Origin: RGIG5299 sp045588575
GTDB taxonomy: Bacteria; Bacillota; Clostridia; Oscillospirales; RGIG5299
Direction of reading: 5' to 3'
DNA length: 64,000 nucleotides
Assembly: GCA_045588575.1 (NCBI GenBank)
Contig: JAZNEJ010000008.1
Location: 186,001 to 250,000 of the forward strand
Made by a program: the position numbers and the translations under genes. The notes under the pieces were generated by a model, which worked only from the letters and a program-made list of their open reading frames with translations, was not told where the DNA came from and did no database searches. Positions 1 through 7,568 of the stretch are shown here, one piece after another (the first letter of the stretch is position 1; every line of letters begins with the position of its first letter).

Positions 1-678
1 TTGGAAGAAATAAGCCTCGTTTCCGATATTGATAATTTAGACCCCAGCGCCGACGCCGTTACCTTAATGACGCTTCACAGCGCCAAGGGTCTTGAATTTC
101 CCACCGTTTTCATTGCGGGTATGGAGGAGGGGCTTTTCCCTTCAACCGCATCGTTTAACGAGGAAAACGGAATCGAGGAGGAAAGAAGGCTTTGCTACGT
201 GGGCATAACCCGAGCAAAGAAAAACCTTTACCTCACAAACGCCGCCGAGCGCTTGCTTTACGGCTATTCGCAGGCAAACGTGCCTTCCCGTTTTTTAAAG
301 GAAGTGCCCGAAAATCTTTTGGAAATTAAAGAAGATTTTGCCGACCTTTCACGCTTTAAATCGATGGACGATTTTGAAATAAGAGATTACAGGCAAGATA
401 TTCGCTATTCTTCACGCTCATCATCCCCCGTTAAGAGAAGCTATTTTGCAAACGAAACCCAAAAAGCCGCCGCGCCGAGCTTTAACCTTAATTCCGAGAG
501 TGCCTCGCCCAAAAAGAAGGAAAGTTTTGCAGCAGGCGATAAGGTTTTGCATCCCGTTTTCGGGGAATGCACCGTTATTTCGGCAACTCCCATGGGCAAA
601 GATACCTTGGTTGAGCTTGAATTTAACGGCGAAAGAAAAAAAGTTATGGCGCTTTACGCGAGAATGAAAAAAATATAA
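1..678 (+). CDS. pcrA: ATP-dependent DNA helicase PcrA/UvrD, C-terminal part
   Basis: This is the 3' end of a superfamily 1 helicase that unwinds DNA in repair and clears replication conflicts; the 5' part lies outside the window. Visible are helicase motif V ('TLHSAKGLEF', about residue 24 of the fragment), 'EEGLFP', and motif VI ('CYVGITRAKKNLYL', about residue 65). The last 50 residues ('GDKVLHPVFGECTV' onward) form the Tudor-like RNA polymerase-interacting tail typical of PcrA. An A/P/S-rich linker joins the two parts. It ends 27 bases before the ligase gene, so the two may be co-transcribed. The family call is secure; the start cannot be seen. Confidence 0.93.
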   Translation: MEEISLVSDIDNLDPSADAVTLMTLHSAKGLEFPTVFIAGMEEGLFPSTASFNEENGIEEERRLCYVGITRAKKNLYLTNAAERLLYGYSQANVPSRFLKEVPENLLEIKEDFADLSRFKSMDDFEIRDYRQDIRYSSRSSSPVKRSYFANETQKAAAPSFNLNSESASPKKKESFAAGDKVLHPVFGECTVISATPMGKDTLVELEFNGERKKVMALYARMKKI

Positions 679-705
679 TCCGCAATCGGAGAAAAGAGAG
701 TTTTT

Positions 706-1755
706 ATGAAAAAAATTACCGTTGCAATTTTATTTGGAGGAGTTTCAAGCGAATATTCCGTTTCACTTTCCTCCGCCACCTCAATAATTTCCAACATCAA
801 CACCGAAAAATACGACGTGGTTTTGGTTGGCATTACCAAAAACGGAGGCTGGTACCGTTACAGAGGTCCCGTTTCCAAAATTGCCGAGGACGCTTGGTTT
901 ACTCCCGAATATTGCACCAAGGCAATTATCTCTCCTTCCAGAGAAGACAAGGGCTTAATTGAGTTCGGAGCTGAAATTAAGCGCACCGAAATTGACGTTG
1001 TTTTCCCCGTTTTCCACGGAAAAAACGGCGAGGACGGCACTATGCAGGGACTTTTGGAGCTTTCGGGCATTCCTTACGTTGGTTGCGGAGTTTTGGCATC
1101 GTCCGTTTGTATGGATAAGGACTTTGCCCACAAAATTATAAACGACGCAGGTCTTGACGTTCCGAAATTCATCACCTTCACCGAGGAAGACGAGCTTGAC
1201 GAAATGATTGCAAAATGCGAAAAAATAGGCTTTCCGCTTTACGTTAAGCCCGTTAACGCAGGCTCTTCCATTGGCATAACCAAGGCAAAAAACCACGACG
1301 AGCTTAAAGAAGGAATTATCAATGCCTTTAAGCACGACCGCAAGGTAACGGTTGAAGAAAACATAGAGGGCTTCGAGGTCGGTTGCGCCGTTATGGGTAA
1401 CCGTGATGACGAAATCGTTATCGGAGAGGTTGACGAAATTGAAACCGCCGACGGATTTTTCGATTTCAGCGAAAAATACAACCATAAAACCTCTCGAATT
1501 CTCGTTCCCGCAAGAATTTCCGACGATATGAAAAAACGTGTTAAGGAAACCGCAAAAAAGCTTTATCAAACGCTTGATTGCAAGGGCCTTTCGAGAGTTG
1601 ATATGTTCATTTCGGGCGATAGAATCGTCTTTAACGAAATCAACACCATTCCCGGCTTCACCGACCAAAGCCGTTTCCCCGCAATGATGGCGGCGTTCGG
1701 CATTCCTTATCCCGAGCTTATAGACAGGCTCATCCGTTTTGCTCTTTCAAAATAA
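706..1755 (+). CDS. ddl: D-alanine--D-alanine/D-serine ligase, VanG-type ATP-grasp enzyme
   Basis: ATP-grasp ligase of 349 residues that joins D-Ala to a second D-residue for the peptidoglycan stem. Motifs: 'FGGVSSEYSVS' (10-20), 'HGKNGEDGT' (104-112), 'KPVNAGSSIG' (181-190) and the metal/ATP site 'NEINTIPGFT' (310-319). The omega-loop region 'SEKYNHKTSRI' with 'PARI', and 'GFTDQSRFPAMM', look from memory more like VanG D-Ala-D-Ser ligases than housekeeping Ddl. ATG is preceded by a GGAGA-type site. The next gene is a racemase with VanT-like features, so the pair may make D-Ala-D-Ser or D-Ala-D-Ala termini. No vanXY or vanRS is in the window. Ligase function is near certain; substrate is inference. 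Confidence 0.9.
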   Translation: MKKITVAILFGGVSSEYSVSLSSATSIISNINTEKYDVVLVGITKNGGWYRYRGPVSKIAEDAWFTPEYCTKAIISPSREDKGLIEFGAEIKRTEIDVVFPVFHGKNGEDGTMQGLLELSGIPYVGCGVLASSVCMDKDFAHKIINDAGLDVPKFITFTEEDELDEMIAKCEKIGFPLYVKPVNAGSSIGITKAKNHDELKEGIINAFKHDRKVTVEENIEGFEVGCAVMGNRDDEIVIGEVDEIETADGFFDFSEKYNHKTSRILVPARISDDMKKRVKETAKKLYQTLDCKGLSRVDMFISGDRIVFNEINTIPGFTDQSRFPAMMAAFGIPYPELIDRLIRFALSK

Positions 1756-1780
1756 ATTTTAGCGAAAAGAGTTGATTTTT

Positions 1781-2890
1781 TTGCTTGAAACAAGCCGTGC
1801 TTGGATTGAAATTGATTCTGAAAAACTCAAAGAAAACTATAAAAAGGTTGCCGATTTTATTGCTCCCTCAAAGGTTATGGCAATAGCAAAGGCAGAGGCC
1901 TACGGCCACGGTGCCGAGCAGTTTTGCAAAGCCTTAAACGAGGTTGGTTGCGAAGCTTTTGCCGTTGCCGCCCCGAGCGAAGCAATTGAGCTTCGTAAAA
2001 AGGGTGTTAAAGGTCTTATTTTCGTAATGGGCTACACTATGCCCGAGCTTGCGCCGTTAATTTGCGAATACGATATAACCGTTTCGGCGGTTTCTTATTC
2101 GCACGCAAAGGCAATGAGTGAAACGGGATATCCCGTTAAAATGCACGTTGCAATAGATACCGGCATGAACAGGCTCGGCGAAAAATTCGATTCTCCGCTT
2201 CTTTTGGAGGAATATAAGCTCCCGAACATAGTTATAACGGGAAGTTACAGCCATCTTGCAATGGCCGACAGCCTTACTCCCGAAGATAAGGCTTTAACCG
2301 ATTTGCAGGTTAAACGCTTTGACGAAACGGTTAAAAAAATAGCCGAAAGCGGTTTTAATGCGGGCGAGCTTCATCTTCAGGCAAGCTACGGAATAGTTAA
2401 CAAAACCGATAATCACTATTCTTATTGCCGTCCCGGTCTTCTTCTTTTCGGCATTAAAAGCTTGGAAACAGACACCGTTTTAACCGATTTAAAGCTTTCG
2501 CCCGTTTTATCGGCAAGGGCAAGAGTTGCTTCGGTTAAAGAGGTTAAAAAGGGTGAAATTGCGGGATATAACCGTCATTTCACCGCAGAAAAAGACTGCG
2601 TTATCGCCGACGTTTCACTCGGCTACTGCGATTTTTTGCCGAGATGCTATTTCCAAAACGGCGGTTATATTTTAATTAACGGCAAAAGGGCAAAAGTGGT
2701 TGATTTGTGTATGGACCAGCTTTTAGCCGACGTTACCGATATTGACGTTTCACAGGGTGATATTGCCACGGTAATAGGAAAAGACGGCAACGAATTTATT
2801 TCTGCCGAGCAAGTTGCATTAACCTGCCAAACAATTTCAAACGAAATCGTTTCTCGCATTCATTCCAGAATGGGCGTTGTTTATTTGTGA
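1781..2890 (+). CDS. alr: Alanine racemase family protein, VanT racemase-domain-like
   Basis: Fold type III PLP racemase giving D-Ala (or D-Ser) for the adjacent ligase. The PLP lysine is in 'AIAKAEAYGHG' (Lys37), the second catalytic Tyr in 'AGYNRHF' (263), and 'CMDQ' is present. Near residue 203 it reads 'SYGIVN', as VanT serine racemases do. 'ISNEIVSRI' puts Asn (354) where alanine racemases carry the substrate-site Tyr. The membrane domain of VanT is absent. TTG at 1781 is preferred because the GAAAAGAG site then sits 9 bases upstream; a TTG at 1772 would abut it. 'KAEAYGHG' has Glu where most racemases have Asn. D-Ser activity is an inference. Confidence 0.88.
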   Translation: MLETSRAWIEIDSEKLKENYKKVADFIAPSKVMAIAKAEAYGHGAEQFCKALNEVGCEAFAVAAPSEAIELRKKGVKGLIFVMGYTMPELAPLICEYDITVSAVSYSHAKAMSETGYPVKMHVAIDTGMNRLGEKFDSPLLLEEYKLPNIVITGSYSHLAMADSLTPEDKALTDLQVKRFDETVKKIAESGFNAGELHLQASYGIVNKTDNHYSYCRPGLLLFGIKSLETDTVLTDLKLSPVLSARARVASVKEVKKGEIAGYNRHFTAEKDCVIADVSLGYCDFLPRCYFQNGGYILINGKRAKVVDLCMDQLLADVTDIDVSQGDIATVIGKDGNEFISAEQVALTCQTISNEIVSRIHSRMGVVYL

Positions 2891-2957
2891 TTTTTGTTGC
2901 TTTTTTAACTTTTTTATGTTAAAATATTGATGTATATCTATTTTTATAGAAAAGGAG

Positions 2958-3245
2958 TTGTTTTTTATAAAAAAATTTCTTCTTGTTTTAACGGCTTTAA
3001 CACTCGTTTTTTCCATTTGTCTTACACTTTCATCTTGCTCTTGCACAAACAACGAAGAAAACCCCGGTTCAACCCCCAGTGAAGCCCCCAGTTCAACCCC
3101 CGGTGAAGCCCCTAGTTCAACCCCTTCAGGTTCTTCATCGCCCGATTCTTCCTCAAACGGCGGATTTGAAATCAATTCTTCAATTCCCGATGGAAGCGCG
3201 GAGGGCAACGAAAATTACGGAAGCTATCTTCCCGATTGGAGCTGA
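2958..3245 (+). CDS. Small Ser/Pro-rich lipoprotein
   Basis: About 95 residues. A hydrophobic signal peptide with lipobox 'LTLSSC' is followed by a Ser/Thr/Pro/Glu-rich tail containing short 'PSSTPGEA'-like repeats and an aromatic end ('YGSYLPDW'). It is likely a membrane-anchored extracytoplasmic protein of unknown role. The start is odd: AAAGGAG directly abuts the TTG at 2958, while the best-spaced codon is ATA at 2967, giving I-K-K-F like the M-K-K start of the next lipoprotein. ATA may therefore be the initiator, or an ATG-to-ATA change may have weakened the gene. It is 5 bases from the next, similar gene and looks like its diverged duplicate. Confidence 0.6.
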   Translation: MFFIKKFLLVLTALTLVFSICLTLSSCSCTNNEENPGSTPSEAPSSTPGEAPSSTPSGSSSPDSSSNGGFEINSSIPDGSAEGNENYGSYLPDWS

Positions 3246-3250
3246 AATTT

Positions 3251-3772
3251 ATGAAAAAATTATGCTATCTTCTTTTGGTCGTTTTCTCGGTGATGCTCGT
3301 TTTGGCGGCATGCGCCGACTACACAAACAGCAGCTCTGACCCTTCAAGCACGCCCGAGGCACCCGAAAGCGTTCCCTCTTCGAGCCAAACCGACTCTTCA
3401 ACTCCTTCGAGTGAGCCCGACTCTTCAGCTCCTTCGAGCAGTGCAACGTCAAGCGAGACTTTCAACGATTGGTTCGGCTCAAGCGAGCCCGATACTCCTT
3501 CAAGTGAGCCTGAAACTCCTTCAAGCGAGCCCGAAACTCCTTCGAGTGAACCCGAGACTCCTTCAAGCGAGCCCGAAACTCCTTCAAGCGAGCCCGAAAC
3601 TCCTTCAAGCGAGCCCGATACTCCTTCAAGTGAGCCCGAGACTCCTTCAAGTGAACCCGAAACTCCTTCAAGTGAGCCCGAAACTCCTTCGAGTCAGCCT
3701 CCTCAGAGTTCTCTTGCTCCCGATGACCCCAACAACGACAGCGGCTGGTGGCCTATAAACAGTTGGGTTTAA
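3251..3772 (+). CDS. Lipoprotein with ten SSEP(E/D)TP heptad repeats
   Basis: 173 residues from the ATG at 3251; in-frame codons upstream would only add residues ahead of the signal peptide. 'LVLAAC' places the lipidated Cys at residue 21. After it come Ser/Pro/Asp-rich sequence, ten 7-residue repeats of the type SSEPETP (Glu or Asp at the fifth position), and the end 'DSGWWPINSWV'. The repeat is acidic, proline-rich and probably extended, as expected of a spacer projecting an end through the cell wall. No catalytic domain is seen. It overlaps no neighbour and appears co-transcribed with the preceding lipoprotein. Function unknown. Confidence 0.7.
   Translation: MKKLCYLLLVVFSVMLVLAACADYTNSSSDPSSTPEAPESVPSSSQTDSSTPSSEPDSSAPSSSATSSETFNDWFGSSEPDTPSSEPETPSSEPETPSSEPETPSSEPETPSSEPETPSSEPDTPSSEPETPSSEPETPSSEPETPSSQPPQSSLAPDDPNNDSGWWPINSWV
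3481..3691 (+). repeat. 21-bp tandem repeat, ten units, in coding sequence
   Basis: Ten units of a 21-base repeat encode the SSEP(E/D)TP heptads. Units differ mainly by synonymous third-position changes (AGC/AGT, GAG/GAA, CCC/CCT), so amino acids are conserved while DNA drifts. Two units carry Asp (GAT) instead of Glu. Confidence 0.9.
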
Positions 3773-3847
3773 TTAAAAACCGGCATTTTTACTGCATTTT
3801 GCACAAATACGCAAACGTTTTTATGTGAAAAAAGTACACTTTAATTA

Positions 3848-3877
3848 TTGAAATTCAACAAATTATTGTGTTATACT
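3848..3877 (+). promoter_or_regulatory. Sigma-A-type promoter of the HPr gene
   Basis: TTGAAA (3848-3853) and TATACT (3872-3877) are 18 bases apart, about 48 bases upstream of the HPr start codon. Match to consensus only. Confidence 0.55.
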
Positions 3878-3924
3878 TATAGTGTAAATTAACATCTAAA
3901 ACAAGTGAAAAAGGCGGTAAAGCT

Positions 3925-4191
3925 ATGTTTTCGAAAAAAATTACAATCAACCATCCCTACGGACTTCACGCCCGTCCCGCAACATACTTCATTCAAAAGG
4001 CAAACGAATTCAAATCTAACATTGATATTATCAGAGACAACAGAAGAGTAAACGCCAAAAGTCTTTTGGGAGTTTTGTCGCTCGGCGTTGTTAAAGGAAT
4101 GGAAATAAGCATAATTGCCAACGGTCCCGACGAGGAGCAGGCAGTTAACGCTCTTTGCGAGCTTGTTATGAACAATCTCGGCGATAAGTAA
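3925..4191 (+). CDS. ptsH: HPr family phosphocarrier protein
   Basis: 88 residues, the usual HPr length. His15 lies in 'GLHARPA', the site phosphorylated by PTS enzyme I. Ser46 in 'NAKSLLGVLSLG' is the site used by HPr kinase in Gram-positives, so both transfer and catabolite-signalling roles are possible. The His at position 15 argues against the regulatory paralogue Crh, which lacks it. It stands alone between its own promoter and a strong terminator (4211-4237), with no enzyme I or sugar permease nearby. Start ATG has an AAAGGCGG-like site upstream. Soluble cytoplasmic protein. Confidence 0.93.
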   Translation: MFSKKITINHPYGLHARPATYFIQKANEFKSNIDIIRDNRRVNAKSLLGVLSLGVVKGMEISIIANGPDEEQAVNALCELVMNNLGDK

Positions 4192-4210
4192 TAACAATCC
4201 TTAACACTAT

Positions 4211-4237
4211 GCCCGTTAATAACGGGCGTTTTGTTTT
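4211..4237 (+). terminator. Rho-independent terminator after HPr
   Basis: GCCCGTT / AACGGGC stem with a two-base loop, followed by TTTTGTTTTT. Confidence 0.85.
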
Positions 4238-4263
4238 TATTTTGAAATTTTACGGAGCTTAAA

Positions 4264-4929
4264 ATGATAACTGTTATAACCGGCCACTACGGAAGCGGCA
4301 AAACCACCTTGGCGGTTAATTTGGCGGTGAAATATGCCAAAGAGGGCAAAAAAACCGCAATTGCCGACCTTGATATAGTTAACCCGTTTTTTCGCACGGC
4401 AGATTCCGAAGAGCTTTTTAACGAGCTTAATATTGAGATGATTGCACCCTTTGGCGCAAACACCAATTTGGAAACGGTTTATCTTCCCGCTTCGGTGCAA
4501 AAGCTTTTTAACGCCTCTTTGGGCTATGAGTCGGTTTTAGACATCGGCGGCGATGACGACGGCGCAATAGTTTTGGGAAGATATGCCGAACAAATAAAAG
4601 CATCCGGCTACAAAATGCTTTGCGTTGTAAGCTGCTACCGCCCCTTAACCGAAAATCCCGAGGACGCGGCGGAAATGATAAAATCAATTGAAAAAAGCTC
4701 AAAGCTTGAAATAAGCGGCATAGTTAACACCTCGTCGCTCGGAGAGGATACAACTCCCGAAACGGTTATGGCATCTCTTAATTACGCCAAAAAAGTTTCA
4801 GGGCTTTCGGGCAAGAAATTAGTGGGTACGGCTGTTAAAAAAGAAATTTTTAAAGCCTTAACCGATGAACAAAAGTCAATAATTGGGGAAATTTTCCCAA
4901 TAGAAATATACACAAAACGATTTTTTTAA
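4264..4929 (+). CDS. P-loop ATPase (ParA/MinD-like) of a ferredoxin oxidoreductase operon
   Basis: 221 residues, cytoplasmic. The N-terminus carries a deviant Walker A, 'GHYGSGKTTLAVNLA' (7-21), followed by 'IADLDIVNPFFRT', the Walker A'/B region typical of SIMIBI (MinD/CobQ-like) ATPases. Such proteins occur next to 2-oxoacid:ferredoxin oxidoreductase genes and may help metal-cluster or cofactor handling, but no reaction is established. Here it is the first gene of the ferredoxin-VorB-VorA-VorC cluster, 14 bases upstream of the ferredoxin. The family is clear from the motif; the role is inferred from position only. Confidence 0.75.
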   Translation: MITVITGHYGSGKTTLAVNLAVKYAKEGKKTAIADLDIVNPFFRTADSEELFNELNIEMIAPFGANTNLETVYLPASVQKLFNASLGYESVLDIGGDDDGAIVLGRYAEQIKASGYKMLCVVSCYRPLTENPEDAAEMIKSIEKSSKLEISGIVNTSSLGEDTTPETVMASLNYAKKVSGLSGKKLVGTAVKKEIFKALTDEQKSIIGEIFPIEIYTKRFF

Positions 4930-4943
4930 AACGGAGGAATAAA

Positions 4944-5159
4944 ATGAACAAGGTTTCCTTTAAAACAGAGCTTTGTAAGGGCTGCGGTCTTTGTGAAGAC
5001 GCTTGCCCCAAGCATATAGTAAAGCTCAGCACCGACAAATTGAACGCAAAAGGCTACAACGTAGCCGAGGTATCCGATGAGGATATGAAGCTTTGCATAG
5101 CCTGCGCAATGTGCGCAAGAATGTGTCCCGACTGTGTTATCACGGTTGAGAAAGACTGA
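4944..5159 (+). CDS. 2x[4Fe-4S] ferredoxin subunit of 2-oxoacid oxidoreductase
   Basis: 71 residues with two CxxCxxCxxxCP-type cluster motifs: 'CKGCGLCEDACP' near residue 11 and 'CIACAMCARMCP' near residue 52, the latter followed by a further Cys. The length and position directly before the alpha subunit match the delta (VorD/KorD) subunit that passes electrons from the thiamine-diphosphate site to external ferredoxin. ATG follows an ACGGAGGA site. It could also act as a free ferredoxin. Confidence 0.9.
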   Translation: MNKVSFKTELCKGCGLCEDACPKHIVKLSTDKLNAKGYNVAEVSDEDMKLCIACAMCARMCPDCVITVEKD

Positions 5160-5173
5160 AAGGAGTAACTAAA

Positions 5174-6235
5174 ATGGCAGAAAAAGTTCTTATGAAGGGT
5201 AACGAAGCCATTGCGGAAGCCGCTATTCGTGCAGGCTGCTTGCATTTCTTCGGCTATCCCATAACTCCTCAAACCGAGGTTTCAGCCTATATGGCAAAGA
5301 AAATGCCCAAAATAGGCGGTGTTTTTCTTCAGGCAGAAAGCGAAATTGCAGCCGCAAACATGGTTTTGGGCGCTGCTGCCGCAGGCGTTAGAGCAATGAC
5401 TTCTTCTTCCTCGCCCGGCATCTCGTTAAAGCAGGAGGCAATTTCCTACATAATAGGCAGTGATTTGCCCTGCGTTATATTAAACGTTCAGAGAGGCGGC
5501 CCCGGCTTAGGCGGAATTCAGCCCTCGCAGGCCGACTATTTTCAGGCAACCCGTTCCCCCGGCCACGGCGACGCTCATATGCTCGTTTTGGCTCCCAACT
5601 CGGTTCAGGAAATGGTTACTCTCGTAACAAACGCATTCGACCTTGCCGATAAATACCGTATGCCCGCAATGCTTCTTGCCGACGGCGCTCTCGGTCAGAT
5701 GATGGAGCCCGTTGTTTTTGAAGACAAAAAGCCCGAAACCGTAGCGAAAGACTGGGCAACCTGCGGCCACGAAAACAAAAGAGAGCATAACGTTGTAAAC
5801 TCTCTTTACATTCAGCCCGACACTCTCGAAAAGATTGTTAAAGACCGTTTCGAGAAATATAAATACATTGAAGAAAACGAAGCAAAAGCAGAATGCTTTA
5901 TGACTGATGACGCCGAAATCGTCGTCGTTGCATACGGCATTGCCGCAAGAATTGCAAAAAGCGCAGTAAGAAACGCAAGAGCGGCAGGCATTAAGGCAGG
6001 ACTTATCCGTCCCATAACCCTTTGGCCCTTCCCCTCAAAAGTTCTTCGCGAAAAGGCTGAAACCGCAAAAGCATTCTTAACCGTTGAGCTTTCAATGGGC
6101 CAGATGGTTGAAGACGTTAAAATCGCAACCGAATTCAAAAAGCCCGTGGCTTTCTTCGGCCGCACAGGCGGTATGGTTCCCACCACCAACGAAGTTTTCG
6201 ACGAAATTGTTAAGTTAAACGGAGGTAATAAATAA
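5174..6235 (+). CDS. vorB: 2-oxoacid:ferredoxin oxidoreductase subunit alpha (VorB/KorA-type)
   Basis: 353 residues. It binds the 2-oxoacid-side pyrimidine domain and, with the beta and gamma subunits, converts branched-chain 2-oxoacids or 2-oxoglutarate plus CoA to acyl-CoA, CO2 and reduced ferredoxin. 'GYPITPQTEVSAYMA' and 'QAESEIAAANMVLGAAAAG' carry the conserved Pro-Ile-Thr-Pro-x-Thr/Ser and Glu of the family; 'QRGGPGLGG' follows. The C-terminal domain ('ELSMGQMVEDVK') is typical. AAGGAG precedes the ATG, and the stop overlaps the next start by one base. The VorB label rests on resemblance to 3-methyl-2-oxobutanoate subunits; a 2-oxoglutarate enzyme is not excluded. Confidence 0.9.
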   Translation: MAEKVLMKGNEAIAEAAIRAGCLHFFGYPITPQTEVSAYMAKKMPKIGGVFLQAESEIAAANMVLGAAAAGVRAMTSSSSPGISLKQEAISYIIGSDLPCVILNVQRGGPGLGGIQPSQADYFQATRSPGHGDAHMLVLAPNSVQEMVTLVTNAFDLADKYRMPAMLLADGALGQMMEPVVFEDKKPETVAKDWATCGHENKREHNVVNSLYIQPDTLEKIVKDRFEKYKYIEENEAKAECFMTDDAEIVVVAYGIAARIAKSAVRNARAAGIKAGLIRPITLWPFPSKVLREKAETAKAFLTVELSMGQMVEDVKIATEFKKPVAFFGRTGGMVPTTNEVFDEIVKLNGGNK

Positions 6236-6972
6236 TGGCAGTCGTATTTAAAAAACCTCATGCTCTCACAGATAAACCCTTTCACTACTGCCCCGGCTGT
6301 ACTCACGGTATAATTCACCGCCTTGTTGCCGAGGTTATCGACGAAATGGGAATAGAAGGTCAAACCGTTGGCGTTGCCCCCGTTGGCTGCTCGGTTTTCG
6401 CATACGATTACTTTAACTGCGACGTTATTGAAGCTCCTCACGGCAGAGCGCCCGCAGTTGCAACCGGCGTTAAAAGAGCAAGGCCCGACCGCTTTGTTTT
6501 CACCTATCAGGGTGATGGCGACCTTGCATCTATCGGCACCAACGAGGTTATTCACGCAGGCACCAGAGGCGAAAACATAACCGTTATTTTCGTTAATAAC
6601 GCAATTTACGGTATGACCGGCGGCCAGATGGCTCCCACAACTCTTCCCGGTCAGGTAACCCAAACCTCTCCCTACGGCAGAGACGTTAAAACTCAGGGCT
6701 ACCCCGTTAGAGTTTCCGAAATGCTCGCAACCTTAGACGGCGTTGCCTATGCCGAGCGTGTTGCAATCGACGGCGTTTCGGGCGTTTTAAAGGCTAAAAA
6801 AGCAATCCGCAAGGCTTTTGAAACCCAAAAAGCAGGCAAGGGCTTCTCAATCGTTGAAGTTCTTTCCACCTGCCCGACCAACTGGGGCCTTTCTCCCAAA
6901 GACGCTATTAAATGGCTTAAAGACGAGATGATTCCTTATTATCCTCTCGGCTGCTATAAAGATAAAGAATGA
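6235..6972 (+). CDS. vorA: 2-oxoacid:ferredoxin oxidoreductase subunit beta (thiamine diphosphate-binding)
   Basis: 245 residues; the thiamine diphosphate- and Mg-binding subunit. 'YCPGCTHG' (18-25) is the family N-terminal motif, 'GDGDLASIG' (93-101) the GDG metal-binding motif, and 'NNAIYGMTGGQ' (121-131) its partner. 'GVAPVGCSVF' supplies a conserved Cys. Translation is coupled to the alpha subunit through a TAATG overlap, with GGAGG ahead. Length and gene order fit the four-subunit clostridial form. Confidence 0.92.
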   Translation: MAVVFKKPHALTDKPFHYCPGCTHGIIHRLVAEVIDEMGIEGQTVGVAPVGCSVFAYDYFNCDVIEAPHGRAPAVATGVKRARPDRFVFTYQGDGDLASIGTNEVIHAGTRGENITVIFVNNAIYGMTGGQMAPTTLPGQVTQTSPYGRDVKTQGYPVRVSEMLATLDGVAYAERVAIDGVSGVLKAKKAIRKAFETQKAGKGFSIVEVLSTCPTNWGLSPKDAIKWLKDEMIPYYPLGCYKDKE

Positions 6973-6989
6973 GAAAGGAGAATGGAAAA

Positions 6990-7532
6990 ATGAACAATAC
7001 TCATACCTTTTTACTTGCCGGCTTTGGCGGTCAGGGCATTCTCTTTCTCGGAAAAGCAATTGCAGTAGCCGCACTTTTGGAAGAAAAGGAGCTTTCTTGG
7101 CTTCCTTCCTACGGCCCCGAAATGAGAGGCGGCACCTGTAACTGCTCGGTTACCGTTTCCGATGAAGAAATCGGCTCTCCTCAGGTTTTAAATCCCTCTT
7201 GCTTGGTTGCAATGAATCAGCCTTCCTTTGATAAATTCGATAATGCCACTCAGTCGGGCGGCTTCGAGTTTATAGATTCCTCTCTCGTTTCTTCCAAAAC
7301 CGAAAGAGATGACGTTAAGGCTTTCTACATTCCCGCAACCGCTCTTGCAAACGAAAACGGTCTTAAAGGTCTTGCAAATATTATAATGCTCGGCAAAATT
7401 TGCCGTGAATATCCCTTCCTTCCCAAAGAAACCGTTTTAACCGCACTTGATAAAAACAACAAAAAGCAAAAGCCCGAAATAACCGAAAGAAACAACAAAG
7501 CGTTTGAAATAGGTTATAATTACGAGGGCTAA
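6990..7532 (+). CDS. vorC: 2-oxoacid:ferredoxin oxidoreductase subunit gamma
   Basis: About 180 residues; the gamma domain that completes the CoA-binding part of the complex. 'LAGFGGQGILFLGKAIA' is the Rossmann-like family signature at the N-terminus, and 'SYGPEMRGGTCNCSVTVSD' is the conserved core. ATG at 6990 is chosen because GAAAGGAG lies 9 bases upstream; an earlier in-frame ATG at 6969 overlaps the previous stop and lacks a site. It completes the D-alpha-beta-gamma order of the operon. Confidence 0.92.
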   Translation: MNNTHTFLLAGFGGQGILFLGKAIAVAALLEEKELSWLPSYGPEMRGGTCNCSVTVSDEEIGSPQVLNPSCLVAMNQPSFDKFDNATQSGGFEFIDSSLVSSKTERDDVKAFYIPATALANENGLKGLANIIMLGKICREYPFLPKETVLTALDKNNKKQKPEITERNNKAFEIGYNYEG

Positions 7533-7568
7533 CACCCTAAAAATGCCTAATACGAAAGGAGCAAGACA

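Noticed and set aside
955..1668. Long reverse reading frame opposite the ligase gene
   Set aside because: Lies wholly inside a well-supported gene, lacks a ribosome site and any family motif.
1..2890. A complete van resistance cluster
   Set aside because: No vanXY, vanR or vanS is in view; only the ligase and racemase resemble van proteins.
3462..3758. Frames with Leu/Arg repeats in the lipoprotein repeat
   Set aside because: Shadow frames of the 21-base tandem repeat.
5812..6663. Reverse frame of 283 codons over the oxidoreductase subunits
   Set aside because: Opposite two clear genes; composition mirrors their codon pattern.
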